Below, piece by piece: positions 10,707 to 20,555 of a DNA stretch of 64,000 nt. The DNA is taken from NCBI GenBank assembly GCA_006503535.1, contig QYRS01000014.1:868001-932000 (forward strand), in the 5' to 3' direction. The stretch comes from Arthrinium phaeospermum. Lineage: Eukaryota > Ascomycota > Sordariomycetes > Amphisphaeriales > Apiosporaceae. Under the pieces are notes generated by a model. The model was not told where the DNA came from, did not search any database, and was given only the letters and a program-made list of their open reading frames with translations. The translations under genes and the position numbers were made by a program. Position 1 is the first letter of the stretch; each line of letters starts with the position of its first letter.

Positions 10707-11831
10707 ATGCCGCTGTCCCATAGTCTCCGCCCCCGTACCACGGACCGTGATCAGGACGGGAGTGACGCTTCGGGGTCGCCCCCTCCGCCTCCGTACCGTG
10801 CCCGAGAGGAAACGTCCATGAGGTTTCACTCCACCCACTGCGGCCACGATGAAGAGAGCGAGGCACCCCACACGCTGTGGAAACGGCTGCAGAAGCAACG
10901 CGCCTTGCCCCCGGTGATGACTGTTGCGTCCAGACTGCCGTGCTCGCGTTGCGCCGGGGACGGGGCCGGCGGCACGATAAATTCTTGGATTGTGGTTCAC
11001 GGCCGACCCGGAGGAAACGATCTAGACCAACGCACCAAAATGGCCGAAATGGCATGGGTCGTGGCCTACTCGGAACAGCACCCGGAGCTGCCCGAGACGG
11101 AGACGAACCTGGCCCGCTTGGGAGCCGAATGCCACCTCTTCGGTCCCTTGCGAACGCACCTGATGACGGCCGCCGGGGCGGTCTACGGACTCACGTCGCT
11201 GTCGCACATGGCCCTGTACCGCGGGCTAAAGTACTGGGCCTTCCGCAACGCGCTGCTGCCCGTGCGGACCGGGTACCTGTTGATGCTCGACACCGAGGCC
11301 GGCCACCTGTTGCGGATGATCGAAGAACAGGACCGGCTGCTCGAGCTGGGCGAGGACGACCCGACCTTCCGCATCTCGCTGTACGAGCTGAACCGCCTCT
11401 ACTCGACCCTGGCCGACGCGTTCGACGCCTTCGCCCAGACCGCCCTGCTGGTCGGCCGCGCCCACAGCGACCTCTACCCGCACGGCCAGCCCTACCTGGC
11501 GCCGGCGCCGTTCGCGGCGGCGCTGGGGCGGCTGCGCGTGCAGTGCGTGGACTGCGACCGGCGCGCGCACGAGGTGCTGGCGGACGTGGGGAAGCTGCGG
11601 CGCAGCCTGCCGGTCCGCGAGCTGGTGGATCCGGTGGCGATGCCCAGTGCCGACGACGCGAGGATATCCTTTGTGGAGGATCTGGAGGAGTCCGTGGTGG
11701 CGCTCGTGCGGAAGCTGGGGGACCTCCTCGAGTTGGTCGAGGAGGTGGAGGACTCGCCTTACCGTGCGCCCCGGGAAAAGTTCAAATACTTACCTTTTGG
11801 TGCAGATGATGAGTTTGACGATGAGGATTAG
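10707..11831 (+). CDS. Hypothetical protein, 374 aa, helical with acidic tail
   Basis: A single open frame with strong GC3 bias runs from ATG 10707 to a TAG at 11831. The N-terminal 110 residues are polar and low-complexity (PPPPPYRAREE) with a CSRC pair. The middle (about 115-345) is mostly alpha-helical, with stretches such as LLMLDTEAGHLLRMIEEQDRL and a CVDCDRRAHEVL segment. The C-terminus is acidic (GADDEFDDED). I do not recognise a family and see no signal peptide or membrane helix. An in-frame extension upstream exists but has no ATG, so 10707 is the first usable start. Confidence 0.65.
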   Translation: MPLSHSLRPRTTDRDQDGSDASGSPPPPPYRAREETSMRFHSTHCGHDEESEAPHTLWKRLQKQRALPPVMTVASRLPCSRCAGDGAGGTINSWIVVHGRPGGNDLDQRTKMAEMAWVVAYSEQHPELPETETNLARLGAECHLFGPLRTHLMTAAGAVYGLTSLSHMALYRGLKYWAFRNALLPVRTGYLLMLDTEAGHLLRMIEEQDRLLELGEDDPTFRISLYELNRLYSTLADAFDAFAQTALLVGRAHSDLYPHGQPYLAPAPFAAALGRLRVQCVDCDRRAHEVLADVGKLRRSLPVRELVDPVAMPSADDARISFVEDLEESVVALVRKLGDLLELVEEVEDSPYRAPREKFKYLPFGADDEFDDED

Positions 11832-12668
11832 GGGGGAGCATGTGGATTGAATGCTGGTAAGTCTGGACAGGGAATAAGGTAAGTATTCCTTGATGATCTT
11901 CTATCAGAATGTGCTGTACTGTAAATACAAGGACCAGTTGATGCTGCTGGCATGATGGATATTCCAATATATATAGTAGTCAATCAAAGTGGCCGGCCGA
12001 TCATTGACGGTAAGTATACCAAGAGCAGTCCTTTCGCAATTAAGGGATATCCGGAAACAGACATGACCCCAACTGAATCAGCCTACAAAGAACCAAAAGC
12101 GACTACTCGAACACACTGAAGCAAGAAAGCTTCATAGGTAGATAAGTGAAAGAGACAATTGAAAACCATTGCCGTGCATCCCATCCCAATATTGGTGGTA
12201 ACAGAGTGAAGTCGTAGCACGCTGTCAAACATCGAATGCCACTTTCACAAGCAGCGATAAGCGATAAGCCATTGACGATGCCGCGGGGTACAAGCCTTGG
12301 GGGGCAGATCGGTTAAGAGGTGGGCCCGAGATCACCCGCGCCAATGAGAACCTGTGCGCGAGCCTGGAGACGGCGCGGATCAACAGTAGTCCGACCGGGC
12401 TAGAGGAAGCTCTGCTCTCTGCAAGGCAGATCCCTGCGGACAATTGTGCTGTCATGGTTCGATGGGAGCTGCGAAAGCTCAAAGTGAGGAATTAATTATT
12501 CTGGAGCTTCCGATCTGGCCCATTGAGTCCTGACCCAAGCCCGCTTTCGCTCCCGTTAGTCGGTCAAGTCATACGATTGCACGATCGATTATAAGAATAC
12601 ACCTGCATCCTTTTTCTTGCATCTGTCCATCCATCATCCCACATTGACTCTGCTCCTCCCTCGTCACG
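11832..12668. other. Intergenic, promoter of aspartate aminotransferase
   Basis: No gene seen. It contains the 3' region of the upstream gene and the promoter of the aminotransferase gene; a C/T-rich leader (CTCTGCTCCTCCCTCGTCACG) precedes the ATG at 12669. Confidence 0.4.
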
Positions 12669-14208
12669 ATGCTCTCCACTCTGCGCGTCGCAACCCGCGG
12701 TGCCGTCGTTGCCCGCCGGGCCGCTGCCTCTGCCACTGCCTTCCGCTTCCAGGCCGCCCGCGCCGCCTCGACCTGGGCCAATGTGCCCCAGGGCCCTCCC
12801 GTGAGTCGTCATTCGCTAGATTTGTTGATACTTGTGCTGACATACTTGTAGGATGTAAGCTTCCAACTCAATTGCAACGTACCCAACACTTCCCGTCCAT
12901 GGCTAATCTAAACTTTGCTGCGCCCGAAAGGCCATCTTGGGTAAGACAACCTGCTCAGGCAAGCTCGCCTTCTCCACACAAGCTAACAGCTGCAACAGGT
13001 ATTACCGAGGCTTTCAAGGCCGACTCCTTCAAGGAGAAGATCAACCTGGGTAAGTACTTCCTCTGTAGCTTGCCACGATCTCGACACTGACCCTTACTTC
13101 TTTCCCAGGCGTCGGTGCCTACCGTGACGACCAGGGCAAGCCCTACGTCCTCCCCTCCGTCCGCGCCGCCGAGCAGAAGATCGTCTCCAACAACCTGAAC
13201 AAGGAGTACGCCGGCATCACGGGCGTGCCCGAGTTCACCAAGTCGGCCGCCACGCTGGCCTACGGCAAGGACTCGTCCGCCCTCGACCGCCTCGTCATCA
13301 CGCAGACCATCTCGGGCACGGGCGCCCTGCGCATCGGCGCCGCCTTCCTCGAGCGCTTCTACCCGGGCGCCAAGAAGATCTACATCCCCAACCCGTCGTG
13401 GGCCAACCACGGCGCCGTCTTCAAGGACGCCGGCCTCGAGGTCGAGAAGTACCGCTACTACAACAAGGACACCATCGGCCTCGACTTTGAGGGCATGGTG
13501 GCCGACATCAAGGCCGCCCCCAAGGGCAGCATCTTCCTCTTCCACGCCTGCGCCCACAACCCCACCGGCGTCGACCCCACCGCCGCCCAGTGGAAGGAGA
13601 TCAGCGCCGCCGTCAAGGCCGCCGGCCACTACGCCTTCTTCGACATGGCCTACCAGGGCTTCGCGTCCGGCGACACCAACAAGGACGCCTTCGCCGTCCG
13701 CCACTTCGTCGCCGAGGGCCACAACATCTGCCTGGCCCAGTCCTTCGCCAAGAACATGGGCCTCTACGGCGAGCGCGTCGGCGCCTTCTCCATTGTTGCT
13801 GAGAACGCCGAGGAGAAGAAGCGCATCGACTCGCAGGTCAAGATCCTGGTGCGCCCCCTGTACTCGAACCCCCCGATCCACGGCGCCCGCATCGCCGCCG
13901 AGATCCTCAACGACGCCGCCCTCTACAACCAGTGGCTGGCCGAGGTCAAGGAGATGGCCGACCGCATCATCACCATGCGCGCCCTGCTCAAGGACAACCT
14001 CGAGAAGCTCGGCAGCAAGCACGACTGGAGCCACATCACCAGCCAGATCGGCATGTTCGCCTACACAGGCCTCACCCCCGAGCAGATGGACGCCCTCGCC
14101 AAGGAGCACAGCGTCTACGCCACCAAGGACGGCCGCATCAGCGTCGCCGGTATTACCACTGGCAACGTCGGCCGCCTGGCCGAGGCCATCTACAAGGTCA
14201 AGGGTTAA
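12669..14208 (+). CDS. Aspartate aminotransferase, mitochondrial (431 aa), with a 3-nt microexon
   Basis: Pyridoxal-phosphate enzyme that interconverts aspartate/2-oxoglutarate and oxaloacetate/glutamate. Five exons: 12669-12800, 12852-12854 (GAT), 12931-12940, 12999-13049 and 13109-14208; the total is 1,296 nt and reads without a break. The N-terminal 34 residues are Arg/Ala/Ser-rich without acids, a typical mitochondrial presequence. Then come the conserved [54 protein letters not shown] and the PLP-binding lysine in [14 protein letters not shown], so all catalytic parts are present. The exon GAT supplies the conserved Asp of GPPD; skipping it would delete that residue but keep frame. Introns 1-3 have donors gtgagt/gtaagc/gtaaga and branch-like ctgac/ctaat/ctaac. 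Assignment of the enzyme is secure; mitochondrial location is inferred. Confidence 0.93.
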
Positions 14209-14705
14209 GCTGTGGTCTGTTTGCAATGAGAGATGTCATATATGAAGTCACTTTTAAAAAGGGGCGGCGTTTTCTTTTGGGTCGACCGATCATGTGTGAC
14301 GATACCCCCGACATCACAGAAACGGCGATCTTTGTACCTGTATACTCGGTCTCGGGTTTGGGAAGAGACAGGAAAAGAGATGAGACTGGAAATGCTACTA
14401 GATTCGGATCTGCTGCATTGGATCAGGAACCATTCATCATGCTAGACGGTTAGATAGAAATCGGTCTCCTTGCGATACGTCCTGATGTACCAACAATTCA
14501 GATCTCTTTCCCACAGAATTTCGGTCTTTCTGACATGATGCTTGCAACTTTTTACCACTGAACGGTTTTATGATTACATAGTTCGTATTGTGAGGCATTG
14601 CCTTATCCCACTCCATGTGGGCAAAATGCCGAGAGCAAATTACAAGTACAAGGTATCAAGGCTCGCTCTTAATACAAATCAAATCAGACACACTCATGAG
14701 GTTCT

Positions 14706-15900
14706 TCAGCTTCGCCCCAATCTGTCCAAGTCCGCCTGGATCTCGACCAGCCTCCTTTCCATCTCGTGCCAAATCCGCGCCATTTCCCGCATCCTTCGCT
14801 CCTTGACCGACATTTCGTTCTCGTCATCGCTGCCGTCCTCTCCGTCCTTGCCGGGCCGAACGCCATAGTCCTCCAGCTCGCGCTCCCGCACTCGTGAGGC
14901 GTCCTCGAGCCGCATCTGGGCGTCGCGGAGGTGGCGGCGGTAGTTGCGGAGAGCACCGCCGGCGCCGCGGGGGTAGACGCGGCCTTTCGTTTCCACGAGC
15001 AGGAGGCGGAGAGAGGCGGCCCAGAGGGAGGCCTCGAGGCCGGCGCGCTGGCTGCGGAGGGCGGTGGAGTGGGCGGCGGGGCCGTGCTTGGCCTCGAGGG
15101 CGCGGACGAGGAGGGCGAGGGCGCGGGCGTGCTGGTCCAGGTGTTCGAGGAGGGCGGTGGTGGTGCGGAGGCGGGCGTCGGTCAGGTCGCGGCGGGCGGT
15201 GGCGAGCTGCTGCGAGAGGTGGGCGGTGCTGACGGGGAGGTTGACGGTGTGCCGGTGCAGGAAGGAGGCGTTGGTGGTGGGGTGCAGGACCCGGGTCAGG
15301 CTCACGGACTGGGCGGTGAGGTGGGTCGACAGCAGGGCGGTCAGGGGGCCGAGGTGCTGCGGGAAATCGGAGAAGGGGGGTGCTGAGGAGGAGGCGCAGG
15401 GTCTGCTGTGGGAGCAGTTGCCGCGGGGCCTTCTCGAGGAAGTCGGGCAGCAGCAGCAGGAGGTCGACCAGCTCAGGGGGGAGTTGCTTCTGAGACGAGG
15501 ACCCGGCTCCTTCTCCTTCGCCCGCGGCAGCCGGATTGGAGGAGGCCCGGGTCAGATGCGACCGCGTCCGCTGGTGCTGCGGGATCTGCTTGGGTGCGGC
15601 TGGCTGCGAGGCGGCCGACTCGGGAGTCGCGGTGGCGATGGCCTGCTTGAGCAGATGCTGCCGCGTTGCCCGTAGGCGGTACTCTCTTAGCTCCTACCAG
15701 AAATATTAGTACACGCAAAGATCAAGAGGCAAAGAAGCAAAGAGCCATTTACTCACCTGTCGAACGGCATCGCGCTCCTCGGCGGCGGCGTCCTTCTTGG
15801 TGGACCCGTCGGGATGGAGGATGTCGGTCGAGAGGGACTTGTACAGTTTCTCGAAATCCGGATTGTCCGTCAGGACCGACTCGTCCACCGGCGGCAACAT
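14706..15900 (-). CDS. Conserved-looking coiled-coil protein with one frame break
   Basis: It starts at ATG 15900 (MLPPVDESVLTDNPDFEKLY). Exon 1 is 15757-15900; a 63-bp intron (15694-15756) leads to exon 2 (14706-15693). Exon 2 reads cleanly (ELREYRLRATRQHLLKQAI...LLPQQTLRLLLSTP) until a run of six G on the plus strand (15375-15380), where the frame must shift by one to continue as FSDFPQHLGPLTALLSTH...LDRLGRS and stop at 14706. With five G the gene would encode about 376 aa. The second half is strongly helical with heptad-like stretches, so a coiled coil is likely; the tail has an acidic DGEDGSDDENE patch. I do not recognise the family. The break sits in a homopolymer, which favours a sequence error over a true mutation. 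Confidence 0.65.
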
Positions 15901-16339
15901 GGTAGAAACCGCTGACTGTGATGTTTGTAAAGACCAATCTGCAGCTCAATCAAAAACAGAAATCAATCTACCTTTTAATTTGATTGCCCTTCCTTTCTTT
16001 GTCGGTGAGGTAGGCCAATGAATTGTTGAAGCCCAGGCACGAACGAGTCGCCAGGTCAGGTGATTGTGATTGGCCCCAGAGCCTCCAGCTTAGCGGGTTG
16101 GCGGGGTGCCCTGTAGAAGTGACCTGGACCCACCTACAGCTTTAACGGGCCGTCCATGATTCCAATCCAATTGATCCCTCTGAAGATTTTGGGGAGCTTG
16201 CAATTGAATTCCGAATCGAGTCGTTGCTTGTGTGTCGTCGCCGCAGTCAGATCCCCGACCGACCACCACTTAATCGAACCCGCGAAAACAAGACAGCGAC
16301 ACAGTCTCAATTGACAAACACCAACAAACCGCCGCAATC
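15901..16339. promoter_or_regulatory. Bidirectional promoter region
   Basis: 439 bp separate the divergent start codons of the coiled-coil gene (minus) and the mitochondrial ribosomal protein gene (plus). CCAAT-type boxes are visible in both orientations (GGCCAATGAA near 16013, GATTGGCCCC near 16068). No TATA box is obvious, as is common for housekeeping genes. Confidence 0.4.
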
Positions 16340-17041
16340 ATGGCGTCCCTACGCCCCATAACGTCGCGATGCCTGTTCGCCGCAGCATCAAAACCCTCCA
16401 CATTCGCTGTCGCATCCTCCCGACGCACCTTCACCACCACGCCCCCGACCCAGCGCCAGACCCCGACGCACCTCACCGTCCCCAAGGAGCAGATCCCCGA
16501 CTACCCCTACGGCCCCTTCCGCACCTACAAGCAGCGCAACGCCGGCCTGTACGGCACGTCCAAGATCCGCTTCGGCAACACCATCAGCGCCAAGTGGCAC
16601 ATCAAGGCCGCCACCCACTGGAAGCCCAACCGCCACACCAAGCGCCTCTGGTCCCCCTCGCTGCACATGTTCGTCCGCACCCGCCTGACCACCGGCGTCC
16701 TGCGGACCATCGACAAGCTCGGCGGCATCGACAACTACCTGCTCGGCGCCAAGGCCCGCCGCCTCAAGGAGCTCGGGCCCGCGGGCTGGAGGCTGCGCTG
16801 GAAGGTCATGCAGTCGGCCCCCGTCCAGGAGCGCTGGGCCCGCGAGCGCGAGGCGCTGGGCCTGCCTCCCAAGGCGCACGATTTGCTGGTGGCCGAGCTG
16901 GGCGGCGAGGCCCCGAGCGCGGAACTCATGGGCGAGATGGACCGCATGCTGGCGGAGGAGGAGGAGTTTGTGATTGGCGAGGAGACCGACGGCGGCGAGG
17001 TCGTCCTCAACGGCAAGGAGGAGCCGGCCAAGACGGCCTAG
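16340..17041 (+). CDS. Mitochondrial large-subunit ribosomal protein bL28m, 233 aa
   Basis: Single-exon gene. The first about 35 residues form a presequence rich in Ser/Arg/Thr (SRCLFAAASKPSTF...SSRRTFTTT). The core follows: PYGPFRTYKQRNAGLYG, then IRFGNTISAKWHIKAATHWKPN and RLTTGVLRTIDKLGGIDNYLL. The G-N-x-(I/V)-(S/K)-x(n)-R-W/K-W-x-PN and TTGxLRTIDKxGGIDxYL patterns belong to bacterial L28 and the fungal mitochondrial homologue (yeast Mrpl24). A longer C-terminal part with an acidic region (AEEEEFVIGEETDGGE) is typical for the fungal protein. Role: structural component of the mitochondrial 54S subunit. Upstream it shares a promoter region with the divergent coiled-coil gene. Confidence 0.9.
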   Translation: MASLRPITSRCLFAAASKPSTFAVASSRRTFTTTPPTQRQTPTHLTVPKEQIPDYPYGPFRTYKQRNAGLYGTSKIRFGNTISAKWHIKAATHWKPNRHTKRLWSPSLHMFVRTRLTTGVLRTIDKLGGIDNYLLGAKARRLKELGPAGWRLRWKVMQSAPVQERWAREREALGLPPKAHDLLVAELGGEAPSAELMGEMDRMLAEEEEFVIGEETDGGEVVLNGKEEPAKTA

Positions 17042-17404
17042 GCTTGTTTACATTGGGTGCCATTACGAATAGAGCCTCAGACATGCAGCATGTAGGAAAC
17101 GAACACTAGACAAAAAGACAGGCATCAAGTCGAGGCAATTGTACTACTACTATATTTTACTCTTGTACAAACCGGCATCCGATACGATGCCTCCCGAGAA
17201 TCATGCAAGCCTGAAACTCCCAAGTGCTATTGACAATGCTTTCATCTACACTTTTACGTGCTTTGCTTCTACGTGCTTCGCCTCTATTCCCCCTTTTTAG
17301 GTGCTTCTATGTCCCCCTTTCAAACCACCGAGCATCTTTCAAATCACCGAGCATCTTTCAAACCACCGAGCATCGCTCTCCAGATAGCCCAGGTCCGGAC
17401 TCAT

Positions 17405-19682
17405 CTAGAACCGCAGATCCCAGCCGATTTTGGGCCCGATGGTCGGCAGCTCGTCCGCCACGCTCTGCACGTCCTTGTCGCCGCGACCACTGAGACAAAT
17501 GACGAGATCCGAGTCCTTGGGCATCGTCTTGGCCAGCTCCAGCGCGCCCCAGACGCCGTGCGCGCTCTCGAGCGCCGGGATGATGCCCTCGAGCTGGCTG
17601 ATGAGCCGGAACGCCTCGAACGCCTGCGAGTCCGTCGCCACCACGTACTGGGCGCGGTCCGAGTCCTTCCACGACGACAGCTCGGGCCCGACGCCGGGGT
17701 AGTCCAGGCCGGCCGAGACCGAGTGCGTGTCCTGGATCTGGCCGGCGCTGTTCTGGAGCACGTAGGTGCGCACGCCGTGCAGGACGCCCTTGCTGCCGGC
17801 GGACAGCGTGGCCGAGTGGCGGGGCGTGTCGATGCCGTCGCCGCCGGCCTCGACGCCGAGCAGCTTGACGCTGGGGTCCTTGCTGAAGGGGTAGAACATG
17901 CCGGCGGCGTTGGAGCCACCACCAACGCAGGCGACGACGGCGTCGGGCAGCTTGCCGCGCTTCTCCTGCAGCTGCTTCTTGGTCTCGTCGCCGATGACGG
18001 ACTGGAAGGTGCGCACGATGGTCGGGAAGGGGTGGGGGCCGATGGCGGAGCCGATGATGTAGTGCGTGTCGTCGAGGTTGACGACCCAGGACCGCAGCGC
18101 CTCGTTGACGGCGTCGCGCAGCGTCTTGCAGCCGGCCTCGACGGCGATGACCTTAGCACCCAGCAAGCGCATGCGGAAGACGTTGAGGGCCTGGCGGCGG
18201 ACGTCCTCGGCGCCCATGTAGACGGTGCACTCCATGCCGAACTTGGCGCAGACGGTGGCGGTGGCGACGCCGTGCTGGCCGGCGCCCGTCTCGGCGATGA
18301 TCTTCTTCTTGCCCAGCCGCCGCGCCAGCAGGATCTGGCCGAGGGCGTTGTTGATCTTGTGGGAGCCCGTGTGGTTCAGGTCCTCGCGCTTGAGCCAGAT
18401 GTTGGCGCCGCCGGCGTGCTCCGTCAGGCGCTCGGCCAGCTGCAGGTGGCCGGGGCGGCCGATCCAGGGGTAGTAGGAGCGGAACTCTTCCCAGAACTCG
18501 GGGCTGTCCTTGATGTTGTTGAAGCCCTCCTCGAGCTCGGCGAGGCAGGTCATGAGGGACTCGGGCACGAATTGGCCGCCGAACTCGCCGAAGCGGTCGG
18601 GGATCTTGCCGTGCATGGCCTCGAGCTGGGCCATGAGGTCGGCGTTGTCGGCGTGCTCGGTGATGACGCCGCTGACCGTCACGTTGTCGCCGCTGGGCTC
18701 CTGGGCGCCCGACATGGCCTCGACCATGCCCACCTCGCGCGTCAGCTCCGTCTGGGGGTCGCCGGTGCGCCCGCTCACGTAAGCGCAGTACTCCTGGACG
18801 GCCTTGGCGCCCTGGCCCTCGTCGGCCTTCATCAGGGTGGTGACGATCTGCGAGCCGATGACGACGCCGTCGGCGATGGCGGCGACGCTCTGGAAGTGCT
18901 CCCGCGTGGAGACGCCGAAGCCGACGGCGGCGGGCTTGTTGCCGCTGTACTTCTTGACGCGCTCCAGCAGCTGGGGCAGGCCGGCGTTCAGGGTGCCGAG
19001 GGCGCCCGTCACGCCCATGCGCGAGACGACGTAGATGAAGCTGTCGGCCAGGGAGCAGAGGATGCGCATGCGGGCCTCGGTGGTCGAGGGGGCGATGAGG
19101 GGCACGTACGAGAGGCCGCCGCTGCTGCAGAACTTGCGGAAGGAGACGGCCTCCTCGGGCGGCAGGTCGCAGATGATGAAGCCGTTGACGCCGGCCGACT
19201 TGCAGTCGTTCAGCAGGCTCTCCTCGCCGTACGCCAGCAGTGGGTTGTAGTAGCCCATCAGCAGGACGGGCGTCGTCAGGCCTTGTTTCCGGGCGTCGCG
19301 GACCATCTGGAGTGTGGAGGCGATGGTGACGCCGTGCTTGAGGGCGACTGTGTTGGATGTCTGGATCGTGGGGCCGTCGGCGATGGGTCGGTGAAGGGGA
19401 TTCCGAGTTCGATGATGTCTGGGCTTGTCAGTACGGCAACACGATTAGGTAGCATAGATCCAGAAACATACCAGCGCCACCCTTTTGCATACCGAGCATG
19501 ACCTCAGGCATGACCTCGGGGGTGGGATATCCTGCGGTGACATAGGTCACCAGGGCGGCCTATCACAGTTAGCTGGGTGTCGACATGGAAGCCATTGGTG
19601 TCGGTAATGACATGAAGAATCCAAAGCATACCCGGTTCTGGGCCTTGCAGCGCTGGAACGTCTGCTTGAGGTGGTCGGCCAT
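17405..19682 (-). CDS. Tryptophan synthase (fused alpha-beta), frame broken by one missing base
   Basis: Converts indole-3-glycerol phosphate plus serine to tryptophan. Start ATG at 19682; exons 19632-19682, 19472-19559 and 17405-19418 with introns of 72 and 53 bp. The N-terminal alpha (TrpA) part shows [22 protein letters not shown] and [12 protein letters not shown]; then the beta (TrpB) part has [12 protein letters not shown], the PLP lysine in [27 protein letters not shown] and [15 protein letters not shown]. Immediately after IPFTDP the frame is lost: the plus strand has GGG at 19385-19387 where GGGG is needed to read on as [18 protein letters not shown]. With that base restored the protein is 717 aa, the normal fungal length, and every other motif is intact. 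Everything else argues for a functional gene, so a homopolymer error is the likeliest cause. A CPC1/Gcn4-type site lies upstream. Confidence 0.93.
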
Positions 19683-19794
19683 GATGTTGGTGGTGACTCT
19701 GGCTGTTGTGAAAGTGGGATGGAGGCTGGCTCTGGTACAGCAGCAATTGGTGTGACTTTATACCGAGCTGTCAAAAGGAATGACCAAGTGTCGT

Positions 19795-19801
19795 TGAGTC
19801 A
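19795..19801 (-). promoter_or_regulatory. CPC1/Gcn4-type element (TGACTCA) of tryptophan synthase
   Basis: On the minus strand the sequence reads TGACTCA, 113 bp upstream of the ATG at 19682. This is the canonical binding site of the cross-pathway control factor Gcn4/CPC1, which induces amino-acid biosynthesis genes under starvation; tryptophan synthase is a classic target. One copy seen. Confidence 0.6.
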
Positions 19802-20555
19802 CGAATTATGGCGGCAGGTAAGATGCCGCTTGGCTTCCTTCTTTATGGGTAGGAGTATGCGAGCGAGGGAAGGCGGGGCCCGGCGGCGATAATTACAGTG
19901 GGGTGGCCGATTGATTTTTTGAGAAGGCTCGACGTAGGTAGTCATTGTGCCCCGCGATTCGGAACCAGGCGATCAGCATGGCAGATGGCATTAGCATCGC
20001 ACCCAGATCCTGGCAAGGCCCCTAGCATACGGCTACATGTTCCCAGGGTTCAATTGAGTTCACTGCCGTTAGGTATGTACTATTAGACTGTTAGATGGCA
20101 ATTGCATGTCCCAATGAGGTGAGAATTGATGACTCTGCAGTGACACTGCAGGCCTCTGACGCAGTTGGCAATTGGGCGATGTCGGTGGACATTTTCCCAG
20201 GTACGGAACCGAAGCGCTTACACCCCTCGGCTAAGCTCGAGCCAGGGTCGCTGCAAGGGGCCAAACCCCGGAATTAAGGTTCCTTGGCCTGGTCAGGGAT
20301 AATTGGTGAAGTCATCTCATTGAACCTCGAGATTTACTGCAATTGAAGATTTGTTGCCTTTGCAAATGACCATCCCCAGTTTGCGACTACTGCTTCCATA
20401 TTACGGCTAAGAGCTTTTCCAGATCGACATGTCCAACTGTCAAAAGCCGGCTTGGCATAAGCGGCAGGGCTTGGATTTACTCGACTCTTGCATGCCCCAA
20501 ACATGATTGGCTCCTGACTATTGCGACAGTAGATCATCTCACTCATCCTCAGATC

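Noticed and set aside
12955..14226. 423-codon frame opposite aspartate aminotransferase
   Set aside because: Shadow of a high-GC3 gene; the plus strand shows all aminotransferase motifs.
15473..15718. 81-codon minus frame in the coiled-coil gene
   Set aside because: It overlaps the supported exon in another frame and crosses the intron.
17258..19501. 747-codon frame opposite tryptophan synthase
   Set aside because: Shadow frame produced by strong codon bias; composition (Ala/Val/Asp/Gly/His) is typical of antisense of GC-rich genes.
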